NCBI GenBank assembly: GCA_001898145.1
Contig: MKSR01000001.1
Span: forward strand, 1-64,000
Length of the DNA stretch: 64,000 nucleotides
DNA from: Dyadobacter sp. 50-39
Lineage (GTDB): Bacteria > Bacteroidota > Bacteroidia > Cytophagales > Spirosomataceae
Direction of reading: 5' to 3'
A program made the position numbers and the translations under genes. Positions 24,104 through 33,886 of this stretch are shown piece after piece (position 1 is the stretch's first letter; each line of letters opens with the position of its first letter). A model generated the notes under the pieces. That model was not told where the DNA came from, made no database searches, and saw only the letters and a list, made by a program, of their open reading frames with translations.

Positions 24104-26479
24104 TCATTCCGACCGGAGTGTATCGGCCGGATTGGTCATGGCCGCGCGGTAGGATTGAATTCCGATCGTGGCCAGGCCAATTAACAACAAACTTGTCAGA
24201 CACCTTAAAAAGACGGCGGGGCCCAGGGGAACGTGGTAGGTAAAAATTTGAAGGAATAAGCCTCCTAAAAAATAACCTAGCGGCATCGCGATCACCGACG
24301 CTGTCAGGATCATTTTCACAAAACCGCTTCCGAGCAAAGTCATAATCTGCGGCACACTCGCGCCCATTACTTTACGGATACCAACCTCCTTGACGCGCTT
24401 TTCGGTTGTGTAGGTTACCATCCCTAACAGGCCCATGCCCGCAATCAGAAATACGATCATCACGATCACACCGGTGAAACGCTGATCACCGCCTTCGGCA
24501 TAATCCTCATAAAGCTGCTGCTCATACCAGGCATACACAAAAGATTCACGGGGGCGAAGCCGCTTCCAGACACCGGAGAGCGCCGCCTCTACATGATTTT
24601 TATCGGCGGCCTGACCTATTTTAACAGACAAGACCTTTATCTCTGCGGGATCGTAAGCCAAAACCAGCGGCGCAACCGGCAGTTCATAACGCATGAAACA
24701 GAAATTTTTCACCACTCCTGCGACTTGTACCTCAGTCTGGTTTAGTTTGATGGTCTGCCCGACAATATCTCTCGGGTTCAAAAAACCCAGAATTTGGGCT
24801 GCCCTTTCATTAATCACCACAAAACGACCAATTGAATCCCGGAAGCTCTCCGGCAGGGTCGCACCGGCGACGAACTTTAATTGCATATTCTGGATAAATC
24901 CGCCGTCAGCAGCGTAAATGTAGGTATCCTGCGGCACCATTTGCTGCCCCTTCGAACCGATGCTGCTGATTTTAGCTTTTCCCGAGCCTTCGTTGAGCGT
25001 GGCCGACGCAAGCCCGACCCGGTCCACATCTGCCAGTTTTGAAACCTCAGCCGCCAACAACCTGAAGTCCCCGCTTGTAACGGGTATATTCAAAATACCT
25101 TTCCGGTTGTAATTCTGGTTATCGGTGGCCATGTATTCAAATTGGCTGTTTGAAATTCCGGTAAAGGTCATAAAAACGAGCGCCACCACGAACTGGATCA
25201 CCACGAGTGACTTTCGAAAGCTAATCTTTCCCACACCAGACGGCCCAAGCTCTCCTTTAACGACCTGTGCGGGTTGGTAAGCCGACAAAATTCTTGCAGG
25301 CAGAATACCGGCAACGACACCTGTCAGCACTGCGAATACCAGAAAAGACAGCCACAATAAACCCGTATCATGAACCTGGTAATTAAGCCAGCCGACGTGC
25401 ACGTAAGATTTGAAACCCACAAGGCCCAAATATCCAACACCCAGCGCCAATAATGCGATCACGACGGTCTCGGTCAAAAACTGCGAAATAAGCTGTCCCC
25501 TCTTCGCACCGGCTACCTTTCTTACACCAACTTCCCGGCCACGGCTGAGCGACCGGGTCAGCGTCAGGTTCACATAGTTGAAGCCGGCCAGCAAAATCAC
25601 AATCAGCGGCACAAGGATACTGACCCCGATTTTCCAAAGTGGCTCTACGTAGGGATTGTTTAAAAGACCTTGCGAATCGAGTGGAATTTCTTCCAAGGGC
25701 TGGCTCCGGAAAGCATGCTTTTTGACATCCTTAAATGAAACTTGCTTGTTGTTTTCGGCAGCGATCGCGGAAATGGACTTATCCAGTGAGGCTCTGCTGC
25801 TTCCTTTTGTCAACAGCACGAAAGTGTACGTATTGTAATCCTGCCAGTTATCAGTATCGATAGTAGGGTTTAGCCCCGCGAATGTCGCCATCGAAATAAC
25901 CAGGTCGGATTTCAGATGGGTGGTAAAGGGTTTGATCGGGGCAAACACTCCCGTGACCGTAAAAACGCCCAGGTCGGGACTGATCAGGGTCTTACCGATC
26001 GGATCGGCATTTGCAAAGAAGCGCTCAGCCAGTTCGCTAGTTAGAACAACCGTGCGGGGCTCCACGCACGGCTTTCCCTTTTCAAGCTTGAAACCGAAGA
26101 TATCAAAATATGCAGGATCAACATACATCCCATCTGTTCTCAGCGATTTAATACCGTTGCTGAGGCTGCCGCCGAAATTACGCACTACCCTGGCGGACTT
26201 TTCGATAACGCTGTGCCCCGAGCTGAGCTTTTCTCCCAAAGGCATTGGAGAGGATGCCAACCCGTAAAGCTTCTCGTCCTTCCCGGTCACATCAGTGATA
26301 ATGCGGTAAGTACGGTCGGGGTATGGGTGAAAGGAATCCTTTTCAAAACTGGTCTGTACCTGCATTAGTTGAAGGAAGCAGAACGCCATAGCCATGCCCA
26401 GACCAAGCACATGGATCACAGAAAACATTTTATGTTTCCACAGATTGCGGATAGCGATTTTCAGGTAGCTTTGGAACAT
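24104..26479 (-). CDS. MacB/FtsX-type ABC transporter permease
   Basis: A 791-residue protein with the two-unit MacB_PCD-FtsX architecture common in Bacteroidota. It starts MFQSYLKIAIRNLWKHKMFSVIHVLGLG (first helix at about 20-42) and has a large periplasmic domain. A first FtsX domain (about 290-400) contains SRGREVGVRKVAGAKRGQLISQFLTE. A second MacB_PCD follows at about 440-650, and the second FtsX domain (about 670-785) contains KRVKEVGIRKVMGAS. No ATPase is fused or adjacent, so it must use an ATPase encoded elsewhere or act with one of the nearby ones. It is a mechanotransmission-type permease, probably for envelope stress. It lies 160 bp after the interrupted TonB receptor. Confidence 0.93.
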   Translation of the reverse strand: MFQSYLKIAIRNLWKHKMFSVIHVLGLGMAMAFCFLQLMQVQTSFEKDSFHPYPDRTYRIITDVTGKDEKLYGLASSPMPLGEKLSSGHSVIEKSARVVRNFGGSLSNGIKSLRTDGMYVDPAYFDIFGFKLEKGKPCVEPRTVVLTSELAERFFANADPIGKTLISPDLGVFTVTGVFAPIKPFTTHLKSDLVISMATFAGLNPTIDTDNWQDYNTYTFVLLTKGSSRASLDKSISAIAAENNKQVSFKDVKKHAFRSQPLEEIPLDSQGLLNNPYVEPLWKIGVSILVPLIVILLAGFNYVNLTLTRSLSRGREVGVRKVAGAKRGQLISQFLTETVVIALLALGVGYLGLVGFKSYVHVGWLNYQVHDTGLLWLSFLVFAVLTGVVAGILPARILSAYQPAQVVKGELGPSGVGKISFRKSLVVIQFVVALVFMTFTGISNSQFEYMATDNQNYNRKGILNIPVTSGDFRLLAAEVSKLADVDRVGLASATLNEGSGKAKISSIGSKGQQMVPQDTYIYAADGGFIQNMQLKFVAGATLPESFRDSIGRFVVINERAAQILGFLNPRDIVGQTIKLNQTEVQVAGVVKNFCFMRYELPVAPLVLAYDPAEIKVLSVKIGQAADKNHVEAALSGVWKRLRPRESFVYAWYEQQLYEDYAEGGDQRFTGVIVMIVFLIAGMGLLGMVTYTTEKRVKEVGIRKVMGASVPQIMTLLGSGFVKMILTASVIAMPLGYFLGGLFLQIFTYHVPLGPAVFLRCLTSLLLIGLATIGIQSYRAAMTNPADTLRSE

Positions 26480-26639
26480 GTCGATCAGTGTAAATTTCAG
26501 GACTTGCTCTTCAAGCCAAAATAAGCATAGCGAAAAAGAAAGGAGCTAGTTATCAAACACTTAAGATCACTTCAATGTCCAAAAACGGACAATACCGGTG
26601 CTGACTGAACAGTAAACCACTCAGAACCGGTCAACCACG

Positions 26640-28967
26640 TTAGAAACTCAGCTGGTAGGACACTGTCGCCCTTGCGCCGTTGCCTTTTACGTACGCCAGA
26701 TTATCAACCTGCCACTGGGAAGGGATCGTATAATAATCCGCGTTGAAAATATTCTCTACGCCAATTTTGATAGAGTTTGTATTATTCAGGGCGTAACTTG
26801 TGTAAAAATTAAACGTGGTGAACGAGTTAATCGGGCCGGTCCCGCAACTGTACTTTCCGTTCACCGGCTCAAATCTTTTCCGGTTTCCGGCATTGAGCAT
26901 TTACAGGCGCACCTGCCACTTGGGCAAAATGTTGACTGAGACAAATGCAGTAGTTTTTGCAGGGCTGATCCGGTCGCCGCCCAGATAAACTTTACTTCCA
27001 TTTACCGTGCGTTTCCCTTCGGTCAACGAGTAAGAGCCCCCCAAGCTCACCGCGCGGGAAACGGTATAATCGGCCGAAAACTCCAACCCGCGGACATTCT
27101 CGGGGGACCTTGCAATTTGCGCCTTACCATCGATGAATACATACGAAGCCCCAAGCTTGGAGGTGCTTACATAGACGGCGGCCTCCAGATTGAGCTTGCC
27201 AAGTGTAGTATTAAACCCAAATTCGTAATTATTGACCTTTACTGCCCTTGTTGTCAGATCCGCCAATGTATTTTCACTCGCCGCCCGAAGCACAAGACCT
27301 AAATCACCGATGCTGAAACTTTGAGAAAAACTAAGGAACGGCTTAAAAAGCGCGAGCTTGTTATACCTGACCCCCGCGTTAAACACCAGCGCATTGTAAT
27401 TCAAAGATCCTCCCTTAACGATCGTTCCTCCGCCAGTATACTTTCCGGTGCTGTAATTAAGTGTGGCAAGGGTTGAATACGTTGGTACGTTGATGTTAAT
27501 ATTCTCAAAGCGGGCGCCGGCCTTCAATATCAGGTTCTGAAAGAAAACAGACTTTAGCTGCATATAAGGCGCCAGATTCCGCATGTCCATTTCGGGCACC
27601 GAAACCCGTCCATCAGTGAGAACAGTGGAAGTTTTGTCCGAAAGCAGGTCCACACCATACACCAGGTTACCATTGATATTCTCCGACGCAGTTAAAGGTG
27701 TATTGAAATTGATGCGTAGGCCCTTCTTTTTGCCTACAATGCCTGGCTGCCCGTTGCCCTCAAAAAAATTATTGGAAGAAAGAAGCGTATAAAAGTCCTG
27801 CATGTACAAATTCACGTCAAGGTCTGTCTGGCCAATGATTCCCTGACTCAAATAGTGAAGGTTCACATTGTGATTGTACGGCGTGCCTTCCGGTTTTCCC
27901 GGGCGGTTTCCGGGCACATCCGTTGTGGGCTCATTGACATTTCCGTAAACCCCGGCCTTAACCACATAATCTGTGTGCTGTTTGCTGCTAAAATAGTTGT
28001 ACATCACCTCAACGCGGTTCTTTGCATTGACATTATAACCGATTTTGGCAAACGCATTCCACATTTTCAAATCGTTGAGCCCGTATTCTGGCGAAAGAAC
28101 ACGCCCTTTCGCGTCCCTGGAAACGCCCGTCTGCTCATAGCGGCCTGAGACAACGTAGTCGAATTTTCCGGCTGAACCGCTCAGTAACTGCCCCAGCGAT
28201 CCGCCAAAAGTGTTGGCCGGACTTACAAGAAAAGCACTCGCTCCGGCATTGGTCTGACCGCTTATCACCTTGCCTGTGGAAGGCTTTTTTGTGATATAAT
28301 TAATCAATCCGCCATCTGCCCCATTGCCATAGATTGCGGTGGCGCCTTTGATTATCTCTACCCTTTCAACAGCTACCGGGTCCAAAGCACGAATATCACG
28401 CGCTCCATTCCGCAAGGGTGTTGATTGGGGAACCCCGTCAATCATAACCAGGATGCCCCTGCCCCGCATGGTTTGCCCAAGGTTACTACTCCTGTTGGTG
28501 TTAAAACCCATCCCTGGAACACTGTTTGCCAGAATGTCGCTCAAATTATTGTTAACCGCCTTCTGAACCGCCAATTCCTTTGCCCCAATGATGGTAATCG
28601 AAGAAGGAACTTCATCTAAAAACTCCTGCTTTCGGCTTGCCGAGACAATCACCTCGGCGAGCTGTTCGCTTTGCTTCAACTCAAAGTCAACAGAGCTGCC
28701 CTCACCGGTCGCAAGGGTCACTGTTTGCATCATCTTCTCGAATCCAACCGCGGATACTTCAACCTGATAGGTTCCAGCGGGTAACGATATTTGGTAGTTC
28801 CCTTTTTGGTCCGCGTTTACACCATCTGCAGAACCAAGAACGGCGATGGTTGCAAAGGGGATTGGTCGCTGCTCAGAGTCTTTGACCTTTCCCTTGAACA
28901 GCGCTGATTGAGCCATAGCGGACGAGAAACCTAAGGTCAGAATAATGAAAGTAAATAGAATCTTCAT
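26640..28967 (-). pseudogene. TonB-dependent receptor with one in-frame stop codon
   Basis: The gene encodes a receptor of 775 residues if read through. It has a signal peptide (about 1-20), a carboxypeptidase-regulatory-like domain (22-95), a plug (about 105-230, with EFLDEVPSSITIIG and VERVEIIKGATAIYG) and a long barrel. A single TAA at 26901-26903 interrupts it after WQVRL. The next codon is ATG, and the remaining 86 codons continue in the same frame and carry the normal barrel end (IGVENIFNADYY, ATVSYQLSF). Because the missing last strands include the C-terminal signal for outer-membrane insertion, the 688-residue product should be non-functional. CAA to TAA is the simplest origin. It resembles siderophore receptors and lies between the ABC exporter and the MacB-type gene on the same strand. 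Confidence 0.85.
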
Positions 28968-29017
28968 TTATTATTTGTAATCAGTTTAAATACAAATGAA
29001 GTCAACAATCATCAAAT

Positions 29018-29040
29018 AAGAGCACCAAAAGGCTCTTTTT
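29018..29040. terminator. Terminator hairpin between ABC permease and TonB receptor
   Basis: A 6-bp stem AAGAGC/GCTCTT with an 8-nt loop, and T and A runs on both sides, so it can work in either direction. It separates the ABC-2 operon (ending at 29081) from the TonB receptor gene (starting at 28967), which suggests the receptor has its own promoter. Confidence 0.5.
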
Positions 29041-29080
29041 TAAAAATCATATTAGTTTTCAAAACTACAGCTACTGGGAT

Positions 29081-29857
29081 TTAACCTTTTTCCGGCAACC
29101 GGCTGGTATCATAGTAAGCAATGCCTAGTGATGCAATGATCGCTGCCACTGAGCTCAGTACGAGCGTAACGAGCTTTTCCGGTTCCTTATCAAAATCAAT
29201 AAAAAACATAAATGCTGAATACACGTATGGGTAGTAAATCGATTTATCCCAATCCATCAATATGATGCCCGAAATCCATAGCCCCAGACCTAGTCCAAGC
29301 GGAACCACAAAATTTCGGAAACGCAGGCTAAGCCAGTATTGTATGATCGAGACCGCAAGGCAGCCCAGGTAAATCCGGCTTGAAATCAACATTAAATTCT
29401 CCCAGTCTATACCTGCTGCCGTTAAGTGGTAGGCCGGGTTAATCCAGTGGACCAAAAGGCCAGAAATGATAACAAAAACATCAAAGCACAGGATGTAAAA
29501 TGGCACCAGGGCCTGAACTACCAGCAATTTTGAAAAAAAGATGTCGGCAAATGACCTTGGTGAAGCGTATACCTGCTTCCAGGTGTTATTGCGAAACTCG
29601 ATCTGCACGACCAGGTTGGTGATCAATATGATATACATCGGAAGAATTACAGCCGCGACGTTTTTCCAGTTAAAGCGCAGAAATGTTAGCCATGGGGTCT
29701 GTTCGAACTTGGCGAGCAGCATCTCCGGCCTTTCAAGCAGGATCACCGCGTTGATCGCCGGAATGAATGCGGCCGCAAGCAGCGTCAACCAAAGGGCAAA
29801 ACTTCTTTTTGTTTTGATAAACTCTGCCAGGGTATTGGAAAGAAATCTTGATTTCAT
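29081..29857 (-). CDS. ABC-2 type transporter permease (paralogue of 18349)
   Basis: The start at 29857 (MKSRFLSNTLAEFIKTKRSFALW) gives 258 residues; the open frame extends 20 codons upstream but into the ATPase gene. About six hydrophobic segments, first at 22-42. It resembles the permease at 18349-19119 in length and N-terminal sequence (leader, then a Lys/Arg-rich turn, then Phe-Ala-Leu/Phe-Trp-Leu-Thr). It lies 4 bp after the ATPase stop. Probable inner-membrane subunit of an exporter of peptides or lipids controlled by the LytS/LytTR pair at 30902-32615. Confidence 0.88.
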   Translation of the reverse strand: MKSRFLSNTLAEFIKTKRSFALWLTLLAAAFIPAINAVILLERPEMLLAKFEQTPWLTFLRFNWKNVAAVILPMYIILITNLVVQIEFRNNTWKQVYASPRSFADIFFSKLLVVQALVPFYILCFDVFVIISGLLVHWINPAYHLTAAGIDWENLMLISSRIYLGCLAVSIIQYWLSLRFRNFVVPLGLGLGLWISGIILMDWDKSIYYPYVYSAFMFFIDFDKEPEKLVTLVLSSVAAIIASLGIAYYDTSRLPEKG

Positions 29858-29861
29858 GGGG

Positions 29862-30773
29862 TCAGGCGGATATAATTTGTAAGAAAAGCTTCTCCAGGTC
29901 GTTACCGACAACGCCAAGCCGGCTCACGCGGATGCCACTACCGACGAGCATGTGGTTGATCAACGCAGCGTCTTCAGGGCCTGAATGGCCAACGCGAATG
30001 TTAAAACCGTCTGCTGCAAAGACGGAAAATCGGCCGGCAAGAATCTGCTCGGCACGGGTAATGTTGTCAACCTGGATCTCCAAAACGGAATGCCGGTGCT
30101 GCAGACTTTGCAGCTCGGGTAACGTCCCCTGGAAAAGCAGCTTGCCGTGGTGGATAATCCCGACATGGGTGGCGACTTTCTCGACTTCTGTCAGCAGATG
30201 ACTCGAAACCAGCACGGTTTTTCCCTGGTTTTCATTTAAATCACGGATCAGTTCCCGGATCTCGATGATGCCATTAGGGTCCAGGCCATTGGTAGGCTCA
30301 TCCATGATCAAAAGCTCCGGGTCGTGCAAAAGCGCAACGGCAATCGAAAGGCGCTGTTTCATCCCAAGCGAGTAAGCTTTGACCTTTTTGTGGGCAGCCT
30401 CGTCAAGGCCGGTAAGCCTCAGCACGTGGGCAACCCTGCTTTGGGCACATGCATAGGCGCGGCGAAAAACCTCCAGGTTCTCCTGACCGGTCAGATGAAG
30501 ATAAAGTGAGGGCTGCTCGATCAGTGAGCCGGTGCGGGTCATTATTTCGATGCGGTTTGTTTGCAACTGGTGACCGAAAAGGCGTATGGCAGAATTCTCA
30601 CTGCGCAAAAGCCCCAGCAACAGGCGTAGCGTTGTTGTTTTTCCAGCCCCGTTCGGTCCCAGAAAGCCATAGATACTTCCCTGAGGAACTTGTAGATTGA
30701 TGTCATCAAGAACCCTTTCGCCTTCCTGGAAGCAATAGCTCAGATGGTCGGTTTCAATAACCGCTTGTTTCAT
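29862..30773 (-). CDS. ABC transporter ATP-binding protein (paralogue of 19121)
   Basis: A 303-residue BcrA-like ATPase. Walker A GPNGAGKTT is near 39-47, the signature YSLGMKQRLSIA near 134-145, Walker B LLIMDEPTNGLDPNG near 155-169 and the H-loop in SSHLLTEVEK. Its sequence is close to the ATPase at 19121-20029 throughout, including the C-terminal accessory domain that ends LEKLFLQIISA versus LENIFLQMVKR. Together with the following permease gene it duplicates the exporter module at 18349-20029. It is encoded 128 bp downstream of the LytTR gene on the same strand. Confidence 0.93.
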   Translation of the reverse strand: MKQAVIETDHLSYCFQEGERVLDDINLQVPQGSIYGFLGPNGAGKTTTLRLLLGLLRSENSAIRLFGHQLQTNRIEIMTRTGSLIEQPSLYLHLTGQENLEVFRRAYACAQSRVAHVLRLTGLDEAAHKKVKAYSLGMKQRLSIAVALLHDPELLIMDEPTNGLDPNGIIEIRELIRDLNENQGKTVLVSSHLLTEVEKVATHVGIIHHGKLLFQGTLPELQSLQHRHSVLEIQVDNITRAEQILAGRFSVFAADGFNIRVGHSGPEDAALINHMLVGSGIRVSRLGVVGNDLEKLFLQIISA

Positions 30774-30901
30774 CTCTTTGATTGTTTTGATTACAAGTCA
30801 AAGAAACAGGCAGGTTTTCACAAGCAGAAATAAAATCACCGACAGCCCCTTTTTGCCTTCAAACCCCTTGAATTAACCGACAAAAAAATGACTGAAACCG
30901 G

Positions 30902-31579
30902 CTAGCTTATACGCCGGAACAATTCGTCGCGAAACAAATCCCCGATCGGAACCCTGATATCTCCAATGCAAATGATGTTGCGCTCAATGGTGGTGATTTT
31001 GTTAAGGGCAACAATGAACGATCGGTGTACGCGAAGGAAATCGTTTAAAGGGAGCCTTTCCTGGAAAGCAGTAAGGGTCATTTGGGTATCGATCACCTGG
31101 CCAGCGGTGTGCAAAGCGACATAATCTTTCTTCCCTTCAAGTAACAATAGCTGATCCAAATCGACACGGATCATTCTGTGGGAGGACCTGACAAAAATAT
31201 GCTCAGGCACGCTAGCAGCTGGTCTGGCGAGTTGCGACTGCGCCTTTTGCACCGCCTTTAAAAAGCGCTCAAACGAAAATGGCTTAACAAGGTAGTCGAC
31301 TACGCCCGCTTCAAACCCTTCCAGCGCAAATTGGGGGTAAGCCGTGGTAAGCACGACAAGGGGCGGACTGACGATGGCCGGCAAAAAATCCAGCCCGTTC
31401 ACCTGAGGCATGTTGATATCAAGCAGCAGCAAATCGCATTCGCTGTTATTTAGCATCGGAAGCGCCTCTAACGGAGATGAGAATGCACCTACCAGCTCGA
31501 GAAAGGGGCATTTGGCAACGTAATTCTCAATAATCTCCAGGGCGAGCAGCTCATCGTCAACTGCAATACATCTAATCAT
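30902..31579 (-). CDS. LytTR-family response regulator
   Basis: The start at the ATG at 31579 gives 225 residues; an upstream TTG at 31588 is an alternative. The receiver domain has Asp in LLLLDINMPQ near residue 55 and Lys in YLVKPFSF. The LytTR domain (about 125-222) has LLEGKKDYVALHT and FLRVHRSFIV. The start overlaps the end of the kinase gene by 8 bp, indicating coupling. It lies upstream of the ABC exporter genes on the same strand, so unlike the pair at 20350 the regulator may be co-transcribed with its exporter. Confidence 0.92.
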   Translation of the reverse strand: MIRCIAVDDELLALEIIENYVAKCPFLELVGAFSSPLEALPMLNNSECDLLLLDINMPQVNGLDFLPAIVSPPLVVLTTAYPQFALEGFEAGVVDYLVKPFSFERFLKAVQKAQSQLARPAASVPEHIFVRSSHRMIRVDLDQLLLLEGKKDYVALHTAGQVIDTQMTLTAFQERLPLNDFLRVHRSFIVALNKITTIERNIICIGDIRVPIGDLFRDELFRRIS

Positions 31580-32615
31580 GGCTATCAATATTCAAATCAA
31601 TGGAAAGCTCGGCAGTGAACGACTCCTTGTGCCGGTTTAGTGAAAGCTCGTGCGAATCGCGGTAAAGTAAAGTAAGCCTGCGCCGCAAGTTCGCCAGGCC
31701 TACGCCTCCCGAAGTTTCAGGCCCGGCAGCACGTAAATTGTTTTCAGTACAGACCCTGAGCTGATTACTGTCAAGGCTCACCCGGATAGAAATGGGAAGT
31801 GAACCGTGCTTAAACACATTCTCCACCAGCGGCAGAAGCAGAAGCGGCTCAATCATTACACCTTCCATGTTGCCGGCTGTCTGAAAATAAATCTTTCCGG
31901 CAGTGCTGGGGCGAATCTCATGCATAGCCACATAGGTGCGTATCATGTCGATCTCTTTTTCAAGCGGCACCGTTTCTGCGTTCGTCTCGTAGAGCAGGTA
32001 ACGCATCATCTGGGAAATGCGCAAAATCACGCCAGGGGTTTCAGGAGCCTGCCGCAAGGAAAGGGCATACAGGTTGTTAAGAGAATTAAAAAGAAAATGC
32101 GGGTTTATCTGCGCTTTCAAGACTGCAAGTTCGGATTTTAGGTGCTCGTTTTCCGTTTCTCGGTCTTTTTTAAGTTTTCTTTGCCAATCTACAAAAAGCC
32201 TGACAAACAGACCTAACAGAGCAAAAACGATGTAGTTGCAGATTCTTGTCACAAGCGGCAGTAGCTCACCTGTCAATAAACGGTTGAGCGAATTACCCTC
32301 GGGCAACAAAACATTTTCCAGCACCAGGACAGCCGCTGCTAATGGCACCGCTGCCAGCAAATTAATCCCCAGATACCAGGCTATACTATGCCTTGGTAAC
32401 GTCCGCGGAACCAGATAGCCGTAGTTAAGGTAAAAGCTGGACGCGTGCATCCCAAATGCCAGGCCATAATGTATAAAAAACACAGGTGGAGACATTCGGG
32501 CATAGTTTCCATAGAACACCAGGGTCGCATAGACACCCCAGGCAAAAAGGTGTAAAAGCGCCGGAAGTTTCTTTTCCAACACCGGCTGCCAGGCTTCTTT
32601 GGTCGGCTGAATCAT
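31572..32615 (-). CDS. LytS-type sensor histidine kinase
   Basis: A 347-residue kinase with four to five transmembrane segments between residues 15 and 145 and a coiled linker (QRKLKKDRETENEHLKSEL). The His_kinase signature is LKAQINPHFLFNSLNNLYAL near 168-187 and the HATPase features are LVENVFKHGS and GGVGLANLRRRLTLLY. It is the third kinase of this type in 20 kb and heads a minus-strand cluster of LytTR regulator, ABC-2 exporter, interrupted TonB receptor and MacB-type permease. It is divergent from the ECF sigma gene. Confidence 0.92.
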   Translation of the reverse strand: MIQPTKEAWQPVLEKKLPALLHLFAWGVYATLVFYGNYARMSPPVFFIHYGLAFGMHASSFYLNYGYLVPRTLPRHSIAWYLGINLLAAVPLAAAVLVLENVLLPEGNSLNRLLTGELLPLVTRICNYIVFALLGLFVRLFVDWQRKLKKDRETENEHLKSELAVLKAQINPHFLFNSLNNLYALSLRQAPETPGVILRISQMMRYLLYETNAETVPLEKEIDMIRTYVAMHEIRPSTAGKIYFQTAGNMEGVMIEPLLLLPLVENVFKHGSLPISIRVSLDSNQLRVCTENNLRAAGPETSGGVGLANLRRRLTLLYRDSHELSLNRHKESFTAELSIDLNIDSHD

Positions 32616-32777
32616 ACGCGATAATACCGAATTCCCTGATTACTACTAAAAAACAAGGTCAATGCCGGGTTTTCACCGGCCAACTGCCCGATCCAACCGA
32701 TTATCGGAAAGGGCGATAAAATAGTAATTAGCCGTTTTTTGCAACTTTCTAAAGCCATCGCTGTCCAATCATTAGCA

Positions 32778-33383
32778 ATGGACCAAAAAGAACCTCACCA
32801 GCCGACCGACCGCCTCCTTGTAGAACGGGTGCTCCATGGAAACACCCGGGCTTTCGGTGCAATCATCAAGCGCACCGAAGGGCTGATTACCCAGATTGTG
32901 TTCAGGATGATTGCTGACAAGGAGCAGCGAGCGGATGTTGCTCAGGATATTTATCTGAAAGTTTTCCAAAAGCTGGCCAGCTTCCGGTTTGAATCTAAAC
33001 TCTCTACCTGGATTGCCAGAATCGCCTACAATACCTGCATTAACCAACTTGACAAGAATAAGACAGCAGGTTTGACTACGTATTATGACGTGCCGGCCGA
33101 AAGCGAAGATGATCACTTCTCTACCCTGGATCAGATCGCCGACCTTGCCGATCCGGAAAGTGATCTCTTTCAAACAGAGTTGACTGCCCTTCTTCAATCA
33201 GAAATAGAGAGATTACCCGCTGTATACAAGCTTCTGATAACACTCTACCATCAGCAAGAGCTAAGCTACGGGGAAATTGGCCAGATAGTCGCCCTACCCG
33301 AAGGCACAATCAAGAGCTACCTTTTCAGGGCACGAAAAATGCTCAAAGAGCGGCTTCAAATCATTTACCAGAAAGGACTATGA
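32778..33383 (+). CDS. ECF-type RNA polymerase sigma factor
   Basis: The start at the ATG at 32778 gives 201 residues; the frame is open from a TTG at 32739. Region 2 (about 10-95) includes QRADVAQDIYLKVFQKL and the promoter-melting FRFESKLSTWIARIAYNTC. Region 4 (about 140-195) has LPAVYKLLITLYHQQELSYGEIGQI and LPEGTIKSYLFRARKML. The stop overlaps the start of the anti-sigma gene by 4 bp, so the two are produced together. The first gene of a four-gene operon ending in the broken S41-like gene. Confidence 0.93.
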   Translation: MDQKEPHQPTDRLLVERVLHGNTRAFGAIIKRTEGLITQIVFRMIADKEQRADVAQDIYLKVFQKLASFRFESKLSTWIARIAYNTCINQLDKNKTAGLTTYYDVPAESEDDHFSTLDQIADLADPESDLFQTELTALLQSEIERLPAVYKLLITLYHQQELSYGEIGQIVALPEGTIKSYLFRARKMLKERLQIIYQKGL

Positions 33384-33865
33384 AAATAGAAAAACACCTA
33401 TCCGACACTGAAATACAGCAATATGCGCTTGGAGAATTCCCCACTGACCAATTGCTCAAAGCCCATATTGAGCAATGCGCCCGCTGCTCGACCCAGGTAA
33501 GGCTTTATCAGCAAATAACGTGTGGCCTGGCTAGCGCTGAGCCAGAAGCATTTGAGGTTGATCTTGTGCCGCTGGTGTTGGGCAGGCTTCCTGTACCAAA
33601 ATCCACCCGCGCAACCGGGTTGACATTCGTTGTGTGCATTTCGGTCATGGGCATTATTGCCGTCGCTGGCCTGTTCTGGTTTCTAAATGCCGGACTGGCA
33701 GGTAAAGTGTTTTCGGATGCTAGCGCGATCATGTGTGGCGCGTTGCTTGTTGGCGCTTTGTTGTTTTCGCTGCTGCTGACAAGCATCCGGTGGGAATACC
33801 GTCAAAAATTCCGTCAGCTCACAGGCCCGCAAAGTTTGCAACAATATCCCGGCGCGGCGGTCTAA
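33380..33865 (+). CDS. Membrane anti-sigma factor (ZAS-like)
   Basis: 161 residues. The N-terminal cytoplasmic part carries a zinc-finger-like HxxxCxxC motif, HIEQCARC at about 29-36, typical of ZAS anti-sigma factors. Two transmembrane segments follow at about 80-103 and 113-135, and then a short charged tail. It should hold the ECF factor encoded upstream (4-bp overlap) at the inner membrane. The sensor part is minimal, so the signal may come from the next gene, a small membrane protein. Confidence 0.8.
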   Translation: MKIEKHLSDTEIQQYALGEFPTDQLLKAHIEQCARCSTQVRLYQQITCGLASAEPEAFEVDLVPLVLGRLPVPKSTRATGLTFVVCISVMGIIAVAGLFWFLNAGLAGKVFSDASAIMCGALLVGALLFSLLLTSIRWEYRQKFRQLTGPQSLQQYPGAAV

Positions 33866-33886
33866 CATATAAAAGGCAAATCAGAC

